In this document: one piece after another, positions 32,397 to 39,794 of the stretch
Numbering within the stretch: the stretch's first letter is position 1
How the letters are laid out: the number at the start of each line of letters is the position of its first letter
NCBI GenBank assembly: GCA_963710205.1
Contig: CAVPZG010000005.1
Span: forward strand, 248,001-312,000
Source of the DNA: Pacificimonas sp963710205
Lineage (GTDB): Bacteria; Pseudomonadota; Alphaproteobacteria; Sphingomonadales; Sphingomonadaceae
DNA: 64,000 bases
Direction: 5' to 3'
Program-made: the position numbers and the translations under genes
Notes under the pieces: generated by a model
Database searches by the model: none
Seen by the model: the letters and a program-made list of their open reading frames with translations, nothing else
Told to the model about the DNA's origin: nothing

Positions 32397-32852
32397 ATGA
32401 GCGGACATCAAGAATATCGGGGCGCGGCGCTTGCCGATGCGGCCAGGGGCACGCTGACCGCCGCGGGCGAGCAGTGGACCGAAATGCGCGCGCAGATTTT
32501 CGAGGCGCTGGCAGACACCGAGGGCCCGGCCAGTGCGTATGACATCGCGGACGCCGTATCGAAGTCGCGCGGGAAGCGCGTTGCGCCAAACAGCGTTTAC
32601 CGCATACTCGATCTGTTCGTGGCCAACAATGTCGCCAAGCGCGTGGAGACCCGCAACGCCTATATCGCCAACGCGCATCCCGAATGCGTGCATGACTGCA
32701 TCTTCCTGATCTGCGACGATTGCGGCGCGATCACGCATCTCGACGACGACGACCTTGCCAACTCGATGCGCGCGAAAGCCGCGAATACCGGATTTCGCCC
32801 CGCGAACCCCGTCATGGAAGTGCGTGGCACCTGCGAAAAATGCGCGGCCTGA
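32397..32852 (+). CDS. zur: Fur-family zinc uptake regulator (Zur-like)
   Basis: A 151-residue Fur-family repressor. The winged-helix domain covers residues 20-85 (AYDIADAV, APNSVYRILDLFVANNVAKRV). The metal-binding half has YIANAHPECVHDCIFLICDDCG, given in pieces, with the structural cysteine pairs CDDC near 105 and CEKC at the C terminus. The His-Glu-Cys-rich HPECVHDC stretch is typical of Zur rather than Fur. Position after merC supports a zinc role. I chose the ATG at 32397; a TTG at 32361 directly after the merC stop is an alternative. Confidence 0.85.
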   Translation: MSGHQEYRGAALADAARGTLTAAGEQWTEMRAQIFEALADTEGPASAYDIADAVSKSRGKRVAPNSVYRILDLFVANNVAKRVETRNAYIANAHPECVHDCIFLICDDCGAITHLDDDDLANSMRAKAANTGFRPANPVMEVRGTCEKCAA

Positions 32853-32950
32853 TTTCTGCACGGCATCTGCACAAAACAGCGACATAAAGGGCGTTCGACA
32901 AACGCTGCCCTGCGGGTTAATCAAACTGTAAAATAGCTTTGGGGAAACCT

Positions 32951-34876
32951 GTGACGTCGCGTCCTGAAACGCCACTACTCGATACCGTCAACGTTCCGGC
33001 GGACATGCGTAAACTGAAACCCGAACAGCTTCGTCAGCTGTCCGATGAAGTCCGTGCCGAAATGATCGACGCGGTCAGCCAGACCGGGGGACATCTGGGT
33101 GCAGGCCTGGGCGTCGTGGAACTGAGCGTCGCCATTCATTATGTCTTCAACACACCGGACGACCGGCTGGTGTGGGACGTCGGCCACCAGGCCTATCCGC
33201 ACAAGATCCTGACGGGTCGCCGCGACCGGATGCGCACCATCCGCCAGGGCGGCGGCCTTTCCGGTTTCACGAAGCGCAGCGAAAGCGAATATGATCCGTT
33301 CGGGGCGGCGCACAGCTCGACGTCCATCTCCTCGGCGCTCGGTTTCGCGGTCGCCAACAAGCTGACCGGCACGCCGGGCAAGGCGATCGCTGTCATCGGT
33401 GACGGCGCGATGTCGGCCGGCATGGCCTATGAGGCGATGAACAATGCGGAGCAGGCCGGAAACCGGCTGATCGTCATTCTGAACGACAATGACATGTCGA
33501 TCGCGCCGCCCGTTGGCGGCCTAAGCGCGTATCTGGCGCGCGCCGTTTCCTCATCGGAATATCTCGGCATCCGCAACCTTGCCAAGAAGGTGACGAGGAA
33601 ACTCCACAAGCGGGTTCACGACGCCGCCGCAAAGGCGGAGGAATATGCCCGCGGCATGGCGACCGGCGGGACGTTGTTCGAGGAGCTGGGCTTTTATTAT
33701 GTCGGTCCCATCGACGGCCATAATCTCGACCATCTGATCCCCGTCCTCGAAAATGTGCGCGATACGGATCAGGGACCGATCCTCGTTCATGTCGTCACCA
33801 AGAAGGGGCATGGCTATGCCCCCGCCGAGGCGAGCGCCGACAAATATCACGGCGTGACGAAGTTCGATGTCGTGTCCGGCGAGATGGCCCCCAAGAAGAA
33901 GGGGCCGCCCTCCTATCAGAACGTCTTTGGCGAAACGCTCGCAAAGCTGGCGGAGACGGACGACAGGATCTGCGCGATCACCGCTGCCATGCCGTCCGGC
34001 ACGGGCGTCGATAAATTTGCCAAGGCGCATCCCGCCCGCGCCTTCGATGTCGGCATTGCGGAACAGCATGGTGTGACCTTCGCGGCGGGTCTTGCGGCGC
34101 AGGGCATGCGCCCGTTCGCGGCCATTTATTCAACCTTTCTGCAGCGCGCCTATGACCAGGTGGTGCATGACGTCTGCATCCAGAATCTGCCCGTGCGCTT
34201 CGCCATCGACCGCGCGGGACTGGTCGGCGCGGACGGCGCGACCCATGCGGGGTCCTTTGACCTGACCTATCTGTCAACCCTGCCCAACATGGTCGTCATG
34301 TCGCCCTCCGACGAAGCCGAGCTGGTCCACATGACGTATACCGCCGCTGAATATGACGACGGCCCCATCGCCTTCCGCTATCCGCGCGGCAATGGCACGG
34401 GTGTCGACCTGCCCGAAACGCCGATCCGGCTCGACATTGGCAAGGGCAGGGTGGTCCGCGAGGGCAACAAGGTGGCGATCCTGTCACTGGGAACCCGCCT
34501 TGAAGAGGCGCTGAAAGCCGCCGACGATCTGGACGCGAAGGGCCTGTCGGCAACAGTCGCTGACCTGCGCTTTGTAAAGCCGCTGGACGAAGCGCTGATC
34601 CGCAAGCTTGCCACCACGCACGATGTCGTCGTGACGCTGGAGGAGGGGGCGATAGGAGGCCTTGGCGCGCATGTCCTGACGCTTGCCAGCGACACCGGCC
34701 TTCTTGATGCAGGCCTCAAGATTCGCACGATGCGCCTGCCGGACAGATTCCAGGACCATGACGACCCGGCCAAGCAATATGCGGAAGCCGGGCTTGATTC
34801 CGCCAGCATCGTGAAGACCGTGCTGGAGGCGCTGAGGCACAATAATGTCGATGTGGAAGCTGGAGTGCGGGCATAG
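32951..34876 (+). CDS. dxs: 1-deoxy-D-xylulose-5-phosphate synthase
   Basis: Dxs joins pyruvate and glyceraldehyde 3-phosphate with thiamine diphosphate, the first step of the MEP isoprenoid pathway. The 641-residue protein shows the ThDP motif GDGAMSAGMAYEAMNN near residue 152, the LSAYLAR region, the transketolase pyrimidine-binding glutamate in FDVGIAEQHGV near 365, and the YPRGNGTG stretch near 475. I start it at the GTG at 32951, which has a GGGGA ribosome binding site 5 bases upstream; a TTG at 32939 is in frame. IspDF of the same pathway lies at about 47 kb. The stop TAG overlaps the presumed start of tlyA. Confidence 0.96.
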   Translation: MTSRPETPLLDTVNVPADMRKLKPEQLRQLSDEVRAEMIDAVSQTGGHLGAGLGVVELSVAIHYVFNTPDDRLVWDVGHQAYPHKILTGRRDRMRTIRQGGGLSGFTKRSESEYDPFGAAHSSTSISSALGFAVANKLTGTPGKAIAVIGDGAMSAGMAYEAMNNAEQAGNRLIVILNDNDMSIAPPVGGLSAYLARAVSSSEYLGIRNLAKKVTRKLHKRVHDAAAKAEEYARGMATGGTLFEELGFYYVGPIDGHNLDHLIPVLENVRDTDQGPILVHVVTKKGHGYAPAEASADKYHGVTKFDVVSGEMAPKKKGPPSYQNVFGETLAKLAETDDRICAITAAMPSGTGVDKFAKAHPARAFDVGIAEQHGVTFAAGLAAQGMRPFAAIYSTFLQRAYDQVVHDVCIQNLPVRFAIDRAGLVGADGATHAGSFDLTYLSTLPNMVVMSPSDEAELVHMTYTAAEYDDGPIAFRYPRGNGTGVDLPETPIRLDIGKGRVVREGNKVAILSLGTRLEEALKAADDLDAKGLSATVADLRFVKPLDEALIRKLATTHDVVVTLEEGAIGGLGAHVLTLASDTGLLDAGLKIRTMRLPDRFQDHDDPAKQYAEAGLDSASIVKTVLEALRHNNVDVEAGVRA

Positions 34877-35613
34877 CGAAACAGCGCGCCGACCTCCTCC
34901 TGACCGAGCGCGGTCTCACCGAGTCCCGTTCACGCGCGCAGGCGCTCATCATGGCGGGCCTCGTTTTTTCCGATGAGCGCAGGATCGCCAAGGCGGGCGA
35001 GATGCTGGCTGCGGACGCGCCTCTCGAAGTGCGCGGGAAGGATCATCCCTGGGTATCGCGCGGCGGACTGAAGCTGGAACATGGCCTGACGCATTTCGGT
35101 ATCGAGCCTGCGGGCATGACCGGGCTCGACGTGGGCAGTTCCACTGGCGGCTTTACCGATGTGTTGCTGAAGAAGGGCGCGGCGCGCGTTTATGCCGTCG
35201 ACAGCGGCACGAACCAGCTCGCATGGAAACTGCGGCAGGACGACCGGGTCATTGTCCATGAGCAGACCAATGCGCGCCATCTGACCGCTGACCATATTCC
35301 GGAACCTGTGCAGATCATCGTCTGCGACGCCAGCTTCATCGGCCTCGCCAAGGTTCTGGAAACGCCGCTGACCTTCGCTGCCCCCGGCGCGCACCTCGTT
35401 GCGCTCATCAAGCCGCAATTTGAGGCCGGACCCGCCGATGTTGAAAAGGGCGGTGTCGTCCGCGACACCGCCGTTCATGACCGTGTGTGCGCGGAGGTCG
35501 AATATTGGCTATCGGACCACGCCGGCTGGAATGTTCACGGCATTACGCAAAGCCCGATCACGGGCCCCGCTGGCAATGTCGAATTCCTGATCGGGGCACG
35601 CGCGCCGCTTTAA
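34873..35613 (+). CDS. tlyA: TlyA-family rRNA 2'-O-methyltransferase, apparent AUA start
   Basis: A 246-residue TlyA/FtsJ protein that methylates ribosomal RNA riboses. The N-terminal S4 RNA-binding domain is KQRADLLLTERGLTESRSRA, residues 3-22, and the Rossmann methyltransferase starts at TGLDVGSSTGGFTDVLLKKG near residue 80. The S4 domain begins upstream of the first ATG (34951), and the frame has no ATG, GTG or TTG between the upstream stop at 34843 and 34951. A GGAG sits 7 bases before ATA at 34873, and ATAG overlaps the dxs stop. Initiation at AUA, or a less likely CTG at 34900, is the best reading. Confidence 0.85.
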   Translation: MAKQRADLLLTERGLTESRSRAQALIMAGLVFSDERRIAKAGEMLAADAPLEVRGKDHPWVSRGGLKLEHGLTHFGIEPAGMTGLDVGSSTGGFTDVLLKKGAARVYAVDSGTNQLAWKLRQDDRVIVHEQTNARHLTADHIPEPVQIIVCDASFIGLAKVLETPLTFAAPGAHLVALIKPQFEAGPADVEKGGVVRDTAVHDRVCAEVEYWLSDHAGWNVHGITQSPITGPAGNVEFLIGARAPL

Positions 35614-35674
35614 CCCTCGACACCTTGCCCTATGCGCGCACATCTTATAGAGCGCGGCGCTTCCCATCGAGCTC

Positions 35675-35759
35675 GCGGACGTGGCGGAACTGGTAGACGC
35701 GCTTGGTTTAGGTCCAAGTATCGAAAGATGTGGGGGTTCGAGTCCCTTCGTCCGCACCA
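35675..35759 (+). tRNA. tRNA-Leu (anticodon TAG)
   Basis: An 85-base class II tRNA with encoded CCA. The acceptor arms GCGGACG and CGTCCGC pair fully. The anticodon stem CTTGG/CCAAG encloses TTTAGGT, giving TAG. The long variable arm and GGTTCGAGTCC T arm are present. Confidence 0.97.
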
Positions 35760-35815
35760 TCCAACCGGCGCCCGCAAGCCGCTGACAAGATTATTCAAGA
35801 AGGCCCGTTATTTCC

Positions 35816-37432
35816 ATGAAGATCAAAGAGACGAAGAACGAGGGCCTTGCCCGCGCCTATACCGTGACCATCCCCGCCGCGGACCTCGAAAAGCGTGTCG
35901 ACGCGCAGCTCGCCAACGTCTCGAAAACGATCCGGATGCCCGGTTTTCGCCCTGGCAAGGTACCGCAGAACCTGGTGCGCAAGATGCACGGCGACGCGCT
36001 TTATGGCGAGGCGCTGCAGAAGGCCGTTCAGGAAAGCGTGCAGAAGGTCATGTCGGAAAAGGAACTGCGCCCGGCGACCCAGCCTTCTGTCGACCTGAAG
36101 TCCGGTGAGCAGGGCAAGGATGTCGAGTTCACCATGGACATGGAAATCCTGCCCAAGGTCGAGGTCGGCGACATCGACAAGATCAAGCTGGAAAAGCTCG
36201 TCGTCGAGGCGGGCGATGCCGAAATGAAGGAAGCGCTCGAGAAATTCGCCGAACAGCAGAAAAGCTTCGAGCCCGCCGCGAAAAGCTACAAGGCTGCCGT
36301 GGGCGACGTCGTGGCGATGGATTTCGTCGGGACGGTCGATGGAGAGCCGTTCGAAGGGGGTACGGGCGAGGATATGACCGTCGAGCTGGGCACGGGTCGC
36401 CTGATTCCGGGCTTCGAGGACCAGCTTGTCGGCGTGAAGGCGAATGATGCCAAGACGGTGAAAGTCACTTTCCCGGACGATTACAATGTCGCCTATCTGA
36501 AGGGCAAGAAGGCTGAATTCGCCGTGACCGTGAATGAGGTTCGCAAGCCCAAGCCCGGCAAGGTCGATGACGAACTTGCGAAAAATCTGGGTCTGGAAGG
36601 TCTCGACCAGCTGAAGGAACTGCTGGGCGGGCAGCTGAACCAGGAACTGCAAAACCTGACGCGCACGCACATGAAGCGCAAGCTGCTCGACACGCTTGCC
36701 GCGCGCTATGATTTCGACGTGCCGCCGTCGATGGTTGATGCTGAATTCGACCAGATCTGGCAGCAGCTCGAACATGAAGCCAGTCATGCCGATGACAAGG
36801 ATGCGGCAATGAAAGAGCTGGAGGCGGAAAAGGATGATTACCGCCGCATCGCCGAGCGCCGCGTGCGCCTTGGCCTGCTCCTGTCCGAGATCGGCCAGAA
36901 GGAAGGCGTTCAGGTTTCGCAGCAGGAAATGAACCAGCTGATTTTCCAGGAAGCGCAGAAATATCAGGGTCAGCAGGAGCAGGTGGTCAAATATTTCCGT
37001 GAAAACCCAATGGCCGCCGCACAGCTGCGCGCACCGCTGTTTGAGGACAAGGTGGTCGATTTCCTTCTGGAAAATGCCGAAATCAAGGAGCGCAAGGTTA
37101 CCCGCGAAGAGCTGACGGCCGCGATTGAGGATGAGGACGAGACTCCCGCCGCGGAAAAGAAACCCGCAGCGAAGAAGAAGCCCGCAGCGAAGCAGGCACC
37201 GGCAAAGAAGGAAACGGCCAAGAAGGCGCCTGCCGACAAGAAGCCCGCTGCGGCAAAGAAGGCGGAGGAAAAGAAGGCTCCCGCCGAGAAAAAGGCTGCG
37301 CCTGCCAAGAAAGCCGCCGCGGCCAAACCGTCCGCCAAAAAGGCACCGGCCAAGAAGGCCGCAGCCAAGCCAGCGGCCAAGAAACCTGCCGCGAAAAAGG
37401 CAGCCGCGAAAAAGCCCGCCGCCAAGAAGTAA
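35816..37432 (+). CDS. tig: Trigger factor with histone-H1-like C-terminal tail
   Basis: Trigger factor is the ribosome-bound chaperone and prolyl isomerase. The ribosome-binding domain holds FRPGKVPQNLVRK near residue 44, with the signature GFRxGKxP, the PPIase domain holds GDVVAMDFVGTVDGEPFEGG near 163, and the helical C domain runs to about residue 430. After that comes a tail of about 100 residues made almost only of lysine, alanine and proline (repeats such as PAAKKKPAAKQ and AKKAPAKKA). Normal trigger factors end near 430-450; this one has 538. It lies upstream of clpP, the conserved tig-clpP-clpX-lon order. Confidence 0.96.
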   Translation: MKIKETKNEGLARAYTVTIPAADLEKRVDAQLANVSKTIRMPGFRPGKVPQNLVRKMHGDALYGEALQKAVQESVQKVMSEKELRPATQPSVDLKSGEQGKDVEFTMDMEILPKVEVGDIDKIKLEKLVVEAGDAEMKEALEKFAEQQKSFEPAAKSYKAAVGDVVAMDFVGTVDGEPFEGGTGEDMTVELGTGRLIPGFEDQLVGVKANDAKTVKVTFPDDYNVAYLKGKKAEFAVTVNEVRKPKPGKVDDELAKNLGLEGLDQLKELLGGQLNQELQNLTRTHMKRKLLDTLAARYDFDVPPSMVDAEFDQIWQQLEHEASHADDKDAAMKELEAEKDDYRRIAERRVRLGLLLSEIGQKEGVQVSQQEMNQLIFQEAQKYQGQQEQVVKYFRENPMAAAQLRAPLFEDKVVDFLLENAEIKERKVTREELTAAIEDEDETPAAEKKPAAKKKPAAKQAPAKKETAKKAPADKKPAAAKKAEEKKAPAEKKAAPAKKAAAAKPSAKKAPAKKAAAKPAAKKPAAKKAAAKKPAAKK

Positions 37433-37442
37433 CGACTTCAGA

Positions 37443-37484
37443 AATGGCCGCTCCGGAGATCCCCGGAGCGGCCATTCTTCTTTT
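37443..37484 (+). terminator. Factor-independent terminator of tig
   Basis: A perfect 14-bp stem (37443-37456 with 37463-37476) with a 6-base loop, then CTTCTTTT. It lies 10 bases after the tig stop. Confidence 0.9.
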
Positions 37485-37567
37485 GGATGTTAACCACTGG
37501 CCCCTTGACTCAGGCGCGCCGCGCACCGACCTTGCTGCCACGAAACCAGCCAGAAAGCCTATCCCAC

Positions 37568-38203
37568 ATGCACGACCCGCTCAGCGCGCTCGTTCCCATC
37601 GTCATCGAACAGTCGAATCGCGGCGAACGCTCCTTTGACATCTACTCCCGTCTGCTGCGCGAGCGCATCATCTTCGTGACCGGTCCGGTCGAGGACCATA
37701 TGGCGACGCTGATCTCTGCCCAGCTGCTCTATCTTGAGAGTGAAAATCCCAAGAAAGACATCTACATGTACATCAATTCGCCGGGCGGCGTGGTCACGGC
37801 GGGCATGGCGATCCACGATACCATGCAATATATCCGCCCGCGTGTCGGGACGGTCTGCATGGGCCAGGCGGCGTCGATGGGGGCGTTCCTGCTTGCCTCG
37901 GGCGAGCCTGGCATGCGCGTTGCGCTCACCAACGCCCGCATCATGATTCACCAGCCATCCGGCGGCGCCCAGGGCCAGGCCACGGACATCGAAATCCAGG
38001 CCAAGGAAATCCTTCGCATTCGCCACCGCATGAACGAACTGATGGCGAAATATACCGGCAAGGATATCGGCGTGATCGAGAATGCCGTCGAACGGGACAA
38101 ATTCATGTCCGCCGAAGAGACCAAGGAGTTCGGCATCGTCGATGAGGTGATGGAGAAGCGCCCTGTTCCCGCTGAGGAAAATGAGGACAGGAAGAAAGAC
38201 TAG
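37568..38203 (+). CDS. clpP: ATP-dependent Clp protease proteolytic subunit
   Basis: ClpP forms the serine protease chamber used with ClpX and ClpA. The 211-residue protein shows the catalytic serine 103 in GQAASMGAFLL and histidine 128 in IMIHQPSGG; the aspartate lies near 177 in ENAVERDKFMS. INSPGGVVTAGM is the substrate-binding strand. The N-terminal start is at ATG 37568, although the open frame reaches 37487. It sits between tig and clpX, with 180 bases before clpX, long enough for a separate clpX promoter. Confidence 0.97.
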   Translation: MHDPLSALVPIVIEQSNRGERSFDIYSRLLRERIIFVTGPVEDHMATLISAQLLYLESENPKKDIYMYINSPGGVVTAGMAIHDTMQYIRPRVGTVCMGQAASMGAFLLASGEPGMRVALTNARIMIHQPSGGAQGQATDIEIQAKEILRIRHRMNELMAKYTGKDIGVIENAVERDKFMSAEETKEFGIVDEVMEKRPVPAEENEDRKKD

Positions 38204-38383
38204 TCCCCTCCTTTACATAGTCGCGCGCCGGTTCATTTTCTGTTGAGGTGGCCGCGCTATGTCGTCTCAGCAGGCTTATATATGGCATCACTGCCATTGC
38301 CCCGATAGGAAACACGGGGGTAGGATAGTAGCCGCCATGAAGGCGGGAAGGGCGGCGATGGCTGCCCTTGGGAAAGGAATATC

Positions 38384-39694
38384 ATGACGAAGCTGACGGG
38401 CGGAAATGAAGGATCGGGTGCCGGCTCGGACGGCGGCTCCGGCGATTCGAAGAACACGCTCTACTGCTCCTTCTGCGGCAAGTCGCAGCATGAAGTGCGG
38501 AAACTCATTGCCGGTCCGACCGTGTTCATCTGCGATGAATGCGTCGAGCTGTGCAACGACATCATCCGCGAGGAAACCAAGACCAGCCTTGTCAAGGACA
38601 GTGCCGACGGTGTGCCAACGCCGCGCGAGATCTGCGACGTGCTCGACGATTATGTCATCGGCCAGGAATTCGCCAAGCGTGTCCTCTCCGTTGCCGTTCA
38701 CAATCACTACAAGCGGCTCGCGCATGGCGCGAAGGGTGCGGACATTGAGCTGGCGAAGTCGAACATCCTGCTGATCGGTCCGACGGGCTGCGGCAAGACG
38801 CTTCTTGCGCAGACGCTCGCCAAGACCTTCGACGTGCCGTTCACGATGGCGGACGCGACGACGCTGACCGAAGCCGGTTATGTCGGCGAGGATGTCGAGA
38901 ACATCATCCTGAAACTGCTGCAGGCGTCAGACTATAATGTCGAGCGCGCCCAGCGCGGCATCGTTTACATAGACGAGATCGACAAGGTCAGCCGCAAGGC
39001 CGACAATCCGTCCATCACACGCGATGTTTCCGGTGAGGGCGTCCAGCAGGCGCTCCTGAAGATCATGGAGGGTACGACCGCTTCCGTGCCGCCTCAGGGG
39101 GGGCGCAAGCATCCGCAGCAGGAATTCCTGCAGGTTGACACGACCAACATCCTCTTCATCTGCGGCGGTGCTTTCGCGGGCCTGGAGCGTATCATCGCCG
39201 ACCGCCTGCAGGGCAAGTCGATCGGTTTCGGCGCGTATGTCGCCGCCCCCGACGAGCGCCGCACCGGTGAAGTGCTGCGCCAGATCGAGCCCGAAGACCT
39301 GTTGAAGCACGGCCTGATTCCGGAATTTGTCGGCCGCCTGCCGATCCTTGCCACGCTTGAGGATCTTGACGAGGACGCGCTCATCACCATCCTTACGGAG
39401 CCGAAGAACGCGCTCGTGAAGCAGTATCAGAAGCTGTTCGATATCGAGGAGGTCAAGCTGACCTTCACCAAGGATGCGCTGAGCGCGGTCGCCAAGAAGG
39501 CGATCGCGCGGAAGACCGGCGCGCGCGGCCTGCGCTCCATCATGGAGGGCATCCTGCTCGACACCATGTTCGACCTGCCCACGATGGACGGCGTCGACGA
39601 GGTCCGTATCGACAAGGATGTGGTCGCCGGGTCAAAGGACCCCGTCAAGGTCTTTGCAAAGAAAGAGAAAAAGGTCGCCGACGACGCGGCCTGA
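38384..39694 (+). CDS. clpX: Clp protease ATP-binding subunit ClpX
   Basis: ClpX unfolds substrates and feeds them to ClpP. The 436-residue AAA+ protein has the N-terminal zinc-binding domain with CSFCGK and CDECVELC (residues 27-55), Walker A in GPTGCGKTLLAQ near 128, Walker B with YIDEIDK near 193, the pore loop GYVGEDVE near 167 and sensor II in the KTGARGLRSIMEG region near 378. The ribosome binding site is AAGGAA. Two hairpins follow it before lon, the first a terminator. Confidence 0.97.
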   Translation: MTKLTGGNEGSGAGSDGGSGDSKNTLYCSFCGKSQHEVRKLIAGPTVFICDECVELCNDIIREETKTSLVKDSADGVPTPREICDVLDDYVIGQEFAKRVLSVAVHNHYKRLAHGAKGADIELAKSNILLIGPTGCGKTLLAQTLAKTFDVPFTMADATTLTEAGYVGEDVENIILKLLQASDYNVERAQRGIVYIDEIDKVSRKADNPSITRDVSGEGVQQALLKIMEGTTASVPPQGGRKHPQQEFLQVDTTNILFICGGAFAGLERIIADRLQGKSIGFGAYVAAPDERRTGEVLRQIEPEDLLKHGLIPEFVGRLPILATLEDLDEDALITILTEPKNALVKQYQKLFDIEEVKLTFTKDALSAVAKKAIARKTGARGLRSIMEGILLDTMFDLPTMDGVDEVRIDKDVVAGSKDPVKVFAKKEKKVADDAA

Positions 39695-39708
39695 ACTTGG
39701 CCCGACAT

Positions 39709-39734
39709 GGGGGAGTTGATCGGTTAACTCCCCC
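39709..39734 (+). terminator. Likely terminator of clpX
   Basis: A 9-bp stem GGGGGAGTT/AACTCCCCC (39709-39717 with 39726-39734) with an 8-base loop, 15 bases past the clpX stop. Only a short T stretch follows, so termination may be partial. Confidence 0.65.
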
Positions 39735-39756
39735 TTCCCATATTCCTGATAAGCAA

Positions 39757-39782
39757 GCGGCACACCCGTCCGGGCGTGCCGC
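39757..39782 (+). promoter_or_regulatory. Second hairpin in the lon leader
   Basis: A 12-bp stem with one A-C mismatch (39757-39768 with 39771-39782) and a 2-base loop, followed by CTTT. It ends 12 bases before the lon start and just before the GGAGA ribosome binding site. It may be an operator, an attenuator or an RNA stem that affects lon translation. Confidence 0.5.
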
Positions 39783-39794
39783 CTTTCGGAGAAT

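Noticed and set aside
37126..37432. Tandem DNA repeat or CRISPR-like array at the end of tig
   Set aside because: The repetition is codon-level low complexity of Lys-Ala-Pro coding sequence with irregular period, not regular spacers.
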